A stretch of 32,269 nt of DNA from an uncultured Clostridia bacterium (lineage in GTDB: Bacteria > Bacillota > Clostridia > Christensenellales > UBA1242). The stretch's first letter is position 1, and each line of letters begins with the position of its first letter. Below, piece by piece: positions 22,963-30,162 of the stretch. The notes below the pieces were generated by a model. The model ran no database searches. It saw only the letters and a program-made list of their open reading frames with translations, and was not told the origin of the DNA. The stretch spans positions 1-32,269 of the forward strand of contig CANQCE010000002.1 in the NCBI GenBank assembly GCA_947589655.1, written 5' to 3'. The position numbers were made by a program, and so were the translations under genes.

Positions 22963-24866
22963 AAAAAGAAAAAGACATTGTAAAAGAAACCCTTCAAGAT
23001 TTTGAAAACAGAATTTTGCAGCGAAAACCATTTGAAAGCCAGTGGCTGTTAAACATGAATTTTTACATGGGGAATCAGTTTTGTGATATAGGCTATGGCG
23101 GGGCGGTTCGCGAACTTGACAAGCAATATTTTTGGCAGGAGAGAGAGGTTTTCAATCACATAGCACCAATAATTGACATCCGCATGGCAAAACTTTCAAA
23201 ACTTAAACCAAAAATGCATGTTGTGCCAGCAACAGATGATGCGCAAGATGTTTACACGGCAAAGGTTGGCAAAAAAATTCTGCAGGCAACATCCAACAAG
23301 GTGAACCTTATAGCCAAATGCAATCAAGCAACCAAATGGAGTGAAATTTGTGGGACAAGTTTCTTTAAGGTGACATGGAACTCTAACCTTGGGCAAGTGG
23401 TTGCCATTGAAGACGATGGAAGAAAAATAAAAACTGGCGATATTGAGGTTTCTGTTTGCTCACCATTTGAAATTTATCCAGATTCCGCCACGCATGAAAC
23501 TTTGGAGGATTGCCAAAGTTTAATTCATGCAAGGGCATATACCTCCGAGCAGGTTAAGCAAATGTTTGGCGTGGAAGTGGAAGGCAAAGATGTCAATGTG
23601 TTTTCGCTTGACGGAATAAGCAGCTCTTTGGGTGGACTTGGTTATTCTGGACTTGCCACAAGGGTTATTGAAACCATTAAGCACGATAGCGTTATTGTGC
23701 TTGAAAAATATGTTAAGCCAAACGCTGATTACCCTAATGGGCGGCTGATAATCATTGCTGGCGACAAATTGGTTTACGAGGGCGATATGCCTTACATAAA
23801 TGGCGTTGACGGCAAGCGTGAATTTCCTTTTGTGCGTCAAATTTGCAGCGAAGAAGTTGGCAATTTTTGGGGAGTTTCTATGATTTCTCGCCTTATTCCA
23901 GTGCAGCGAGCGTTTAACGCGGTCAAAAACCGAAAACACGAATATATAAATCGTTTGACGATGGGTGTTTTGGCAGTTGAAGATGGCAGCGTTGATATGG
24001 ACAATCTGGAAGAAGAAGGCTTGGCACCGGGGAAGATTTTGGTTTACAGACAGGGGGCAAACCCTCCAAAGTTCTTGGGCGGAGAAAGTGTTCCTACCGA
24101 TTTTGAAAAGGAAGAACAAGAACTTTTGGACGAGTTCTCCAAACTTGGCGGAACCAGCGAGATAGGCACAATGGAGGCGATGTCGCAATCAATTTTTGGT
24201 GTTGCTCTTGAACTTTTGATAGATGAAAACGAAAGCAGGCTCATTTTTACAACCGACAGCATGAAATCCGCCATAAAAACAGTGGCAAAGCATATTTTAA
24301 GGCTTTACAAACAATTTGCAACCTTTCCAAGGCTGTTGAAGGTTGTGGGCGAGAATGGCGATTTTGAAGTGCTTTATTTCCAGAGCAGCGATATTTCAAG
24401 CGATGATGTGCAATTTGATACCGACAACGAAAATAACAACACTTTGTCTCAGCGCCGCGAAATGATTTTTTCGCTTTTGGATAAAGGGCTTTTGCAGGAC
24501 GAAAATGGGAAAATAACGGCATCAATGAAGAACAAAATTCTGCAAAATATTGGCTTTGGCGTCGGCATATTCCGCCATGTCTTTGTGATAATCGAGATGG
24601 TTGGGGGAGAGATTGGTTTTGGCGTTTGGGATAGCAGTGTTGATTTAAGCGAACTTCAAACCAAAAATGCGGACATGGAAAATGTTAGGATGGCAGAGGG
24701 CAAAGATGTGCCAGTTAAAGAGATTGACCAACACGCTTTGCATATAACTCAGCATACTGCATATATGCTTAAAAACATTTATAGCAAAGAAAATGTGAAC
24801 GGCAAAGTTGAACAGAAGTTTTTAGAGCATATAAAGGCGCATAAAGCCGCATTGAAAGAAGAATAA
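22959..24866 (+). CDS. Phage portal protein (podovirus type)
   Basis: A 635-aa protein that would form the dodecameric ring through which DNA enters the head. It begins with helical segments and the early DMNFYMGNQF-like region seen in podovirus portals (here LNMNFYMGNQFCD). A CSPFEIYPDSATHETLEDCQ block (about residues 168-187) is typical of the wing/clip region. SRLIPVQRAFNAVKNRKHEY (about 308-327) corresponds to the central helix of the stem region. The length fits the large portals of short-tailed phages. ATG has AAGGAG seven bases upstream and overlaps the previous stop by four bases. No truncation is seen. Confidence 0.88.
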   Translation: MKKEKDIVKETLQDFENRILQRKPFESQWLLNMNFYMGNQFCDIGYGGAVRELDKQYFWQEREVFNHIAPIIDIRMAKLSKLKPKMHVVPATDDAQDVYTAKVGKKILQATSNKVNLIAKCNQATKWSEICGTSFFKVTWNSNLGQVVAIEDDGRKIKTGDIEVSVCSPFEIYPDSATHETLEDCQSLIHARAYTSEQVKQMFGVEVEGKDVNVFSLDGISSSLGGLGYSGLATRVIETIKHDSVIVLEKYVKPNADYPNGRLIIIAGDKLVYEGDMPYINGVDGKREFPFVRQICSEEVGNFWGVSMISRLIPVQRAFNAVKNRKHEYINRLTMGVLAVEDGSVDMDNLEEEGLAPGKILVYRQGANPPKFLGGESVPTDFEKEEQELLDEFSKLGGTSEIGTMEAMSQSIFGVALELLIDENESRLIFTTDSMKSAIKTVAKHILRLYKQFATFPRLLKVVGENGDFEVLYFQSSDISSDDVQFDTDNENNNTLSQRREMIFSLLDKGLLQDENGKITASMKNKILQNIGFGVGIFRHVFVIIEMVGGEIGFGVWDSSVDLSELQTKNADMENVRMAEGKDVPVKEIDQHALHITQHTAYMLKNIYSKENVNGKVEQKFLEHIKAHKAALKEE

Positions 24867-24877
24867 AGGAGAATTTT

Positions 24878-25492
24878 ATGGAAGAAGAAATAAAAAACGA
24901 GGAACAACCGAACATTGAACCTTCTGTGGAAGAAAATGTTACAGGCTCCTCAAGTGAACAAGCCGAAGTTGCTGACAAGGGAGAAGTTAAAGCAGAAAGG
25001 GGCGTTCCCATTGGTAAATTTAAAAACGCAGAGGAACTTCTTAAAGCCTATAACAACTTGGAGGCCGAGTTCACAAAGAAAAGTCAAAAATTATCCAGTT
25101 TAATGAAAGACAAAATGGAAGAAAAGCCAGATGATGCTTTTAAAACATTCCTTTCAAAAAACCAAGAGGCGGCATGTTATGCTGAAGAACTGCAAAACCG
25201 AATTGGCGAACAAGATAATGTTGACGAGGCGGCTTATCAGCGTGCTTGGGAGGGGCTTTTATACGAAAAACTGACCTCTAATAACAGAGCAAGCGAGCCG
25301 TTTGTTAAAAACTTAGTTAAAGATGACTCTATTCAGCAGATGGTCATCAAAGATTACTTGAAAGCACTTGCAGCCAAACAGGCGCCAGTGGTTATGGCAT
25401 CGCAAAACGGAGAACATATCACAAAAAACGTTCAAGAAAAGCCAGACACCTTTGATGCGGCTAAAAAAGTGGTTATGCAAATGCTTTCTTAA
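24878..25492 (+). CDS. Capsid scaffold-like protein
   Basis: A 204-aa acidic, helical protein located between portal and capsid, the usual place of the scaffold. The N-terminus is a low-complexity Glu-rich tail. It is followed by KFKNAEELLKAYNNLEAEF and a coiled-coil stretch, a pattern common in scaffold proteins that guide assembly and then leave. No protease motif is visible, so it would have to be removed intact. AAGGAG lies upstream of ATG. The function is inferred from position and composition. Confidence 0.75.
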   Translation: MEEEIKNEEQPNIEPSVEENVTGSSSEQAEVADKGEVKAERGVPIGKFKNAEELLKAYNNLEAEFTKKSQKLSSLMKDKMEEKPDDAFKTFLSKNQEAACYAEELQNRIGEQDNVDEAAYQRAWEGLLYEKLTSNNRASEPFVKNLVKDDSIQQMVIKDYLKALAAKQAPVVMASQNGEHITKNVQEKPDTFDAAKKVVMQMLS

Positions 25493-25512
25493 AAACAAAA
25501 AGGAGAAAAAAC

Positions 25513-26673
25513 ATGATAACTTTATCAAGTGCAGAAAATGTGCTTAAAGATGTTTATTTGGGTGTTATTGCAGACCAAATAAACACAAAAACAAATCCTC
25601 TTTTTGCCAGAATTAGAAAAAGCACAAGAAACATTGTTGGCAAAGAGGTAAGAGTTGTTGCACCTATTGGCATCAACGGCGGAATTATGGCAGGAACAGA
25701 AGACGACACACTCCCAGAAGGGGTTGATACACCATATCTTTCTTTTGTTGCACCACTTAAAAACCTTTATGGAAAATTTGAAATTAGCGACAAAGCCATA
25801 CGTTGCTCGTCAACAGATGTAAACTCTTTTGTAAATCTTTTGCAAGATGGCATGGACAGCCTGCTTAAAGCAAGCATATTTAACCTTTCCAGAATGCTTT
25901 ATGGCGATGGCACAGGCCTGCTTGGAACAATCAAAGAATTCACTTTGCCAACGGCAACTGTTAGCAATGTGGAAAGTTTTGCCCCAGGCATGTATGTTGA
26001 TATTTACACAGGTGAAAGCCTTACTGAAGCAAAAGTGTATGTAAAAGCAGTGGACAAAGCCGCAAAGAAAGTTACTTTTGGCTCTGGGACAACCTTTACC
26101 GCTGACGATAAAATTTATGTTCACAAATCTAAGAACAACGAAATTGTTGGCTTGAAAGGGATTGTTTCAAACACATCTTTGTATGGCGTTAAAAGAGCAG
26201 ACTATCCTGTAATCAATGCAAAAACTTACACTGCTTCCGATGAGGCCTTTGATGAAAACTTTGTTCAAAAGATTATTGATGAACTTGAAATGAACGGAAC
26301 GGCAGTTAACTTTATCAACTGCTCTTACGAACTTAAAAGATTGTATCAACAATACATGACATACTATAACAAAAACATTGAATTTACAACATTAGAAGAT
26401 GGAACAAGGGTTATCACACACCTTGGGACACCAATTGTCCCAACCAACCATGTTGATGCAGGCGAGTGCTATTTCCTGAACACTGACGACTTTGTATTCT
26501 ATGAACTTGGTGATTGGAAATGGCTTGAAGACGAACAAGGCAGAATTTTAAAACAATTTGCTGATAAGCCAGCTTACTCTGCAACACTTGTTAAATATAC
26601 GGAACTTGTTTGCCATAAGCCATCTGGTGTTGGTTTTGTTAGCAATTTAAAAACAACTATGCCAGAGGTATAA
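25513..26673 (+). CDS. Major capsid protein (HK97-fold type)
   Basis: A 386-aa protein directly after the scaffold gene. The N-terminal region (NPLFARIRKSTRNIVGKEVR) and the long spine-helix region (SFVNLLQDGMDSLLKASIFN, about residues 107-126) followed by MLYGDGTGLLGTI resemble capsid proteins of Clostridia phages with an HK97 fold. A beta-rich insertion occupies about 145-215. The C-terminal part FYELGDWKWLEDE...AYSATLVKYTELVCHKP fits the usual axial domain and closing strands. The gene is intact and codon use is like that of neighbours. It has a strong AAGGAG ribosome site, as expected for the most abundant product. Confidence 0.85.
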   Translation: MITLSSAENVLKDVYLGVIADQINTKTNPLFARIRKSTRNIVGKEVRVVAPIGINGGIMAGTEDDTLPEGVDTPYLSFVAPLKNLYGKFEISDKAIRCSSTDVNSFVNLLQDGMDSLLKASIFNLSRMLYGDGTGLLGTIKEFTLPTATVSNVESFAPGMYVDIYTGESLTEAKVYVKAVDKAAKKVTFGSGTTFTADDKIYVHKSKNNEIVGLKGIVSNTSLYGVKRADYPVINAKTYTASDEAFDENFVQKIIDELEMNGTAVNFINCSYELKRLYQQYMTYYNKNIEFTTLEDGTRVITHLGTPIVPTNHVDAGECYFLNTDDFVFYELGDWKWLEDEQGRILKQFADKPAYSATLVKYTELVCHKPSGVGFVSNLKTTMPEV

Positions 26674-26676
26674 AAA

Positions 26677-26994
26677 ATGAAAAAGTCATTTGAAATTGAA
26701 AGCGATTGCTTGGACATTGTAAAGCGGCTTAAAAGCATTGATAAAGATTATTTTGTGGTGTATAACTTACAAAAGCAGGCTTTTGAACTGCACAGCCACG
26801 CACAAAGAATAACTTATTGCCTTACTTTTCCGTATGAAACTTTGGACGAGCGTGCAATTGTTTTAACTTTAAAAACGCGTGTTCAAAACAGCGATGCTTT
26901 GTTCGCCGAAATGGAAGCGGACAATGAAAGGCTACGCCAAGCAAAAATTGCCCAAGTTTTTAATGACTTTAAGGAGAAACTTTATGACAGTTAA
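26677..26994 (+). CDS. Small conserved head-operon protein
   Basis: A 105-aa soluble, helical protein just behind the capsid gene. The marks are DIVKRLKSIDKDYFVVYNL, AFELHSHAQRITYCLTFPYETLDERA and a final coiled-coil region. I recall similar unnamed proteins in the same position in Clostridia phage clusters. Function is unknown; a head decoration or head-closure accessory is possible. It begins three bases after the capsid stop and overlaps the next gene by 11 bases. Confidence 0.7.
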   Translation: MKKSFEIESDCLDIVKRLKSIDKDYFVVYNLQKQAFELHSHAQRITYCLTFPYETLDERAIVLTLKTRVQNSDALFAEMEADNERLRQAKIAQVFNDFKEKLYDS

Positions 26995-27541
26995 AGACAT
27001 TATAAAATTGGTTTGTGATTTTGTGGGAGAGGGTGACATTGCGCAAAAGTTGACCTTAAAGCAGGCGCTTTCCGCCGCTGAGCGGAGGAAGGTGGAACAG
27101 ATGACAAACTGCTTTAACCTTGTAAATCAGGAGATTGCAAGTGACTATTTGCCGCTTTTAAAGAAAGAAACTTTAAAGGAAGAAACTTCCATGATTAATT
27201 TTGCCGATTTAACCGAAACTGTTGTGCATATTTTGGAGATAAAAAACCGCTTTGGAATTAGCCTGAAATTCAGGCTTTTTCCAAATTATGCGGAAATTTC
27301 TGGCCGTGCCAAAACGGTTGTTTACAGTTTTCTGCCAAAAGAGCTTACGCAGGAGAGCGAAATTGAAATGCTCTGCGGATTAAGCCCAAGAATTTATGCA
27401 TATGGCGTTGCCAGTGAATACCTTTTAATTGACGGCTTAACCGATGACGCAGAAATTTGGGAAGAAAGGTTTAAAGAAAGTTTGTTTATGCTTTCAAGAA
27501 AGTCTGGCGAGCACCGCTTGCCACGCAGGAAATGGCTATGA
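26984..27541 (+). CDS. Head-tail connector-like protein (gp4 position)
   Basis: A 185-aa mainly helical protein. It starts MTVKDIIKLVCDFVGEGDIA and has a second half with mixed strands and ASEYLLIDGLTDDAEIWEERF. Position between capsid and the gp10-like protein, and length, are close to P22 gp4 (166 aa), which closes the portal. Sequence similarity cannot be judged by eye. ATG 26984 is chosen because AAGGAG stands seven bases before it; the longer upstream frame has none. It ends with a four-base ATGA overlap. Confidence 0.65.
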   Translation: MTVKDIIKLVCDFVGEGDIAQKLTLKQALSAAERRKVEQMTNCFNLVNQEIASDYLPLLKKETLKEETSMINFADLTETVVHILEIKNRFGISLKFRLFPNYAEISGRAKTVVYSFLPKELTQESEIEMLCGLSPRIYAYGVASEYLLIDGLTDDAEIWEERFKESLFMLSRKSGEHRLPRRKWL

Positions 27542-29031
27542 TTTTTTATAAGAACACCAAAAAATTTAAGCCAATTTCTAAAAAAGACCTTGTTTTTTCC
27601 ATTTTTAATCAGGGGATAGTTTCTGGAGAAGATGATTCTGTTACAAAACCTACACAATGCAAATGTTACTTCAATCTTTCTGTTGCAGACGGTGCTTTAA
27701 AAAATGGTTTGGGCTTTGAGGACTTTCAAGTTCCAGCATCTTTGGACAACCTTGAAAACTGTCATGGATACGATTTTGCTTCAAAAATTGATGAAATTGA
27801 TGCCATTTGGTTTGACAGGTGGTTCAGCGTGGAGGATGGGCAGTATTATTATCAGATGATGCTGATGGATTCTGCTTTTAAAATTTTTAGCGTGCCACTT
27901 TTGGACCAATATAATGGCATGGTTTGGAGTAGGAGTAGCAAGGTGCAAAGTAAGCCGTTGTTTGTTTGCCAATATCGCATTGAAAATGACGACTGCACAT
28001 TGTTTTTTACCAAAGAAGGCATGATAAGGCTGGGCACTGAAAGTGAGGGCTTTTATGATAAAGTTCCGCCATTGATTTCTTGTGTTGTGCACTACGACAA
28101 CTTTTTTGGAGTGACAAACACAAACCGAAACACACTTATTTATACAAAAAATCTTAATTTAAAAAACTGGTCGGACGAGGAGAGTTCCACTATTGAATTT
28201 TTGGATAACCGTGGGGCTTTTACAAAACTTGTTGCGTTCAACGATTATGTATATTTATTCAGAGAAAATGGGATAACAAGAATTTCTCTTTATACTAACA
28301 AAAGCGATTTTTCTTTCACTCATCTGTTCACTTCGCCGTCAAAAATCTATGAAAATTCCATTTGCGTTTGTGGCGACAAGGTGCTTTTTGTTACCAGAGA
28401 TGGACTTTATGCGTTTAACGGAAATTCCGTGGCAAAAGTGGCGGAAAATTTAAACTCACTTTTGCAAAATTTGGACAACACAAATTGTTCGGCGGCGTGC
28501 CTTGATGGAAAATATTATTTGGCGACCAAATGCAACTTTTCAGACGGCAGGCAAGTTGGCTGTGAGGAAGGCGAGTTTTTAAATAACGTTTTATTTCAAT
28601 TTGATATTAACACCTTTGATGCCGAAATTTTAAGAGGTGTGGATATTGTTAACGTTTTGGCAATTGATACGCCATATTTAAGCAAACTTTGCGCATGCTT
28701 CCGTGGGGAAAACAAACAACGCGTTGGGCAACTTGTGCACAATGGAAAGGTTTTTGAAAATTCCAATTTAAAAATTTGGAGTTCGTTCAAAACCGATTTG
28801 GAATATGCCAATAGACGCAAAAAAATTAAGGAGATAATCTTGACAACGGCGCATGATGTTTCTGTGGAAATTATCAGTGACGAGGAAGAAAAAACCTATC
28901 AGTTCAAAGGCAGTGAAAAACAGCAAAGATTGCCTATTTCTGTTGAAGGAAAAACCTTTCAATTTATCTTTAAAACCGATGCAGAGGGCATTGACCTTAA
29001 AAAGCCAACAATCATTTTTAATGTGGCGTAA
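27538..29031 (+). CDS. Tail/plug protein in the P22 gp10 position, beta-propeller-like
   Basis: A 497-aa beta-rich protein with repeated strand patterns (FDRWFSVEDGQYYYQMML, SCVVHYDNFFGVTNTNRNTL, LVAFNDYVYLFRENGI, CVCGDKVLFVTRDGLYAF, AACLDGKYYLATKCNF). These spaced blade-like motifs suggest a propeller. P22 gp10 (about 472 aa) is a propeller hub under the portal, so size, order and fold hint agree, but this remains inference. ATG 27538 overlaps the preceding stop and has AGGA eight bases before it; ATG 27532 is too close to it. It is the largest candidate for a tail part here. No fibre or tape measure follows. Confidence 0.6.
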   Translation: MIFYKNTKKFKPISKKDLVFSIFNQGIVSGEDDSVTKPTQCKCYFNLSVADGALKNGLGFEDFQVPASLDNLENCHGYDFASKIDEIDAIWFDRWFSVEDGQYYYQMMLMDSAFKIFSVPLLDQYNGMVWSRSSKVQSKPLFVCQYRIENDDCTLFFTKEGMIRLGTESEGFYDKVPPLISCVVHYDNFFGVTNTNRNTLIYTKNLNLKNWSDEESSTIEFLDNRGAFTKLVAFNDYVYLFRENGITRISLYTNKSDFSFTHLFTSPSKIYENSICVCGDKVLFVTRDGLYAFNGNSVAKVAENLNSLLQNLDNTNCSAACLDGKYYLATKCNFSDGRQVGCEEGEFLNNVLFQFDINTFDAEILRGVDIVNVLAIDTPYLSKLCACFRGENKQRVGQLVHNGKVFENSNLKIWSSFKTDLEYANRRKKIKEIILTTAHDVSVEIISDEEEKTYQFKGSEKQQRLPISVEGKTFQFIFKTDAEGIDLKKPTIIFNVA

Positions 29032-29136
29032 ATGAAAGTTTTATTTTTTGATAAAACAAAATTTTTTCGCAAGGCGCATTTTTATAAAAGCGGAGATTTT
29101 TCTGCCATTAGAGCTCTGCTTTTTGAAGGGGAATAA
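29032..29136 (+). CDS. Small 34-aa ORF in the head operon
   Basis: ATG 29032 follows the previous stop immediately and the frame stays open for 34 codons to TAA 29136. The next ATG lies two bases beyond. The product is basic and aromatic-rich (FFDKTKFFRKAHFYKSGDF). It has no clear ribosome site of its own and would depend on translational coupling. The tight fit between two real genes favours a genuine gene. Function is unknown. Confidence 0.5.
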   Translation: MKVLFFDKTKFFRKAHFYKSGDFSAIRALLFEGE

Positions 29137-29138
29137 AA

Positions 29139-29369
29139 ATGGATTTTTGGAAAGAGGTTATAAGCATAGTTGTCAGCAATGGTGTGTTTGCTGTGCTTTT
29201 TGTTTTACTATTTTTCTATCAACTGAAAGACAGCCGAAACCGAGAGGAAAAATATCAGCAAACCATAGAGCAACTTACAACTCATCTGCAGATTTTGGAA
29301 GATGTAAAGGAAGATTTAACAGATATAAAGGAAATTTTAAAAATTAACAGCGATGAAAAATTTTTTTAA
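29139..29369 (+). CDS. UviB/BhlA-like holin
   Basis: A 76-aa protein. It has an N-terminal helix (ISIVVSNGVFAVLFVLLFFYQ), then KDSRNREEKYQQTIEQLTTHLQ and a coiled coil. The NGVFAVLF plus REEKYQ pattern is a hallmark of the BhlA/UviB family, bacteriocin- or phage-associated holin-like proteins. It would make membrane lesions for release. GAAGGGG precedes ATG. No endolysin gene follows. Confidence 0.8.
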   Translation: MDFWKEVISIVVSNGVFAVLFVLLFFYQLKDSRNREEKYQQTIEQLTTHLQILEDVKEDLTDIKEILKINSDEKFF

Positions 29370-29592
29370 CAAATTTAAAACTTACAGTTTTTGGGTGAGT
29401 TTGTCTTCTGCTGTTGTGCTGCTTATAAACAGTATTGGCAGAATTTTTGGGTTTACAATTGAAAACCAACTTGTTGAAGATTTAATCCTTTCTTTTGCAG
29501 GAGTTTTGCTGGTTCTGGGCATTGTGACAATGAACAGCGGCAACAAAGACGATGGCGAAGATGACAATGATGACGAAGGTCAGGATGAATAA
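29353..29592 (+). CDS. Second holin-like membrane protein
   Basis: A 79-aa protein with two membrane segments (about residues 9-30 and 42-60). The first contains YSFWVSLSSAVVLLINSIGRIFGF, a signature of the small Gram-positive phage holin family, and the second LILSFAGVLLVLGIVTM. The C-terminus is a very acidic Asp/Glu tail. It overlaps the preceding gene by 17 bases and has no ribosome site of its own, so it is translated by coupling. Pairing of this type with a BhlA-like protein is common in Clostridia phages. Confidence 0.78.
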   Translation: MKNFFNKFKTYSFWVSLSSAVVLLINSIGRIFGFTIENQLVEDLILSFAGVLLVLGIVTMNSGNKDDGEDDNDDEGQDE

Positions 29593-29634
29593 AAATAAGA
29601 TAAAATGTATAAACATGCATAGAAAAAATAAAAG

Positions 29635-29667
29635 GACCGCAGAGAATTTTCTGCGGTCTTTTTTTAT
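29635..29667 (+). terminator. Strong terminator ending the phage head operon
   Basis: A 9-bp perfect stem (29635-29643 with 29650-29658), GACCGCAGA against TCTGCGGTC, is followed by nine T residues. The following 29668-29749 shows nothing but A/T-rich sequence. Confidence 0.9.
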
Positions 29668-29749
29668 TGGTTTTTGCCCAAAATGAGTTAAATTTTGCCT
29701 AAAAATTATTCTAAAAGCCCTATATTTTTTAAATTTTTATGAAAAACCC

Positions 29750-29778
29750 TTGAAAAGTGTAAAGAATTATGCTATTAT
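29750..29778 (+). promoter_or_regulatory. Promoter for the small membrane protein gene
   Basis: TTGAAA (29750-29755), 17 bases, then TATTAT (29773-29778). GGGAGG at 29790-29795 precedes ATG 29801. It matches the head operon promoter hexamers exactly. Confidence 0.7.
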
Positions 29779-29800
29779 ATAAACATAAAGGGAGGAAATT

Positions 29801-30148
29801 ATGAAGAAAACAATTTACACAATTCTTTCGATAGTTTCAATTGCATATATTGTCTTCTTGGTGCTGGATGTGCTAAGAGACCATGGCGGATGGACTCCAA
29901 ATTTGGGCTGGTTTGAAGATTGGTTCGATTTTATTGTTCGCTTTGGTGGCATTGCAATCATTTTCTGCTTTGCACTTGTGAACTTTACAGGCAACCCTCT
30001 TAAAACAGTGTTCTTCATTTTGCTTATTTTGGCAATTGTTTGCTATGTTATCGTGCTTATTGTTCCTGATTTCTTCAGCAACATTTTCAGCAAAAAGGAA
30101 GAAACTGAGGCCGCTATAACACTTATAAGGGCGTTTGTCCTTAAATAA
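29801..30148 (+). CDS. Small membrane protein of unknown function
   Basis: A 115-aa protein with three membrane helices (about residues 4-24, 47-64 and 68-92) and a short polar loop (DHGGWTPNLGWFEDWFD) outside. The C-terminus is charged then moderately hydrophobic. I do not recognise it. It has a good promoter and ribosome site and stands after the phage operon terminator, 14 bases before polA, so it may be cotranscribed with polA. It belongs with the chromosomal side rather than the phage block, by its separate promoter. Confidence 0.7.
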   Translation: MKKTIYTILSIVSIAYIVFLVLDVLRDHGGWTPNLGWFEDWFDFIVRFGGIAIIFCFALVNFTGNPLKTVFFILLILAIVCYVIVLIVPDFFSNIFSKKEETEAAITLIRAFVLK

Positions 30149-30162
30149 TTTGGGTGCTTTGG

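Larger units (their letters stand above)
22420..29667 (+). mobile_element. Phage-derived head and lysis operon, no integrase or tail tape
   Basis: A continuous set of overlapping or closely spaced genes runs from its own promoter to a strong terminator: small-terminase-like, Cys-rich, portal, scaffold, capsid, connector-like, a gp10-position protein, a small ORF and two holins. All are open and full length by eye. No attachment sites, integrase, repressor, tape measure or endolysin are seen. The matching large terminase is at 15285-16715. Confidence 0.75.
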
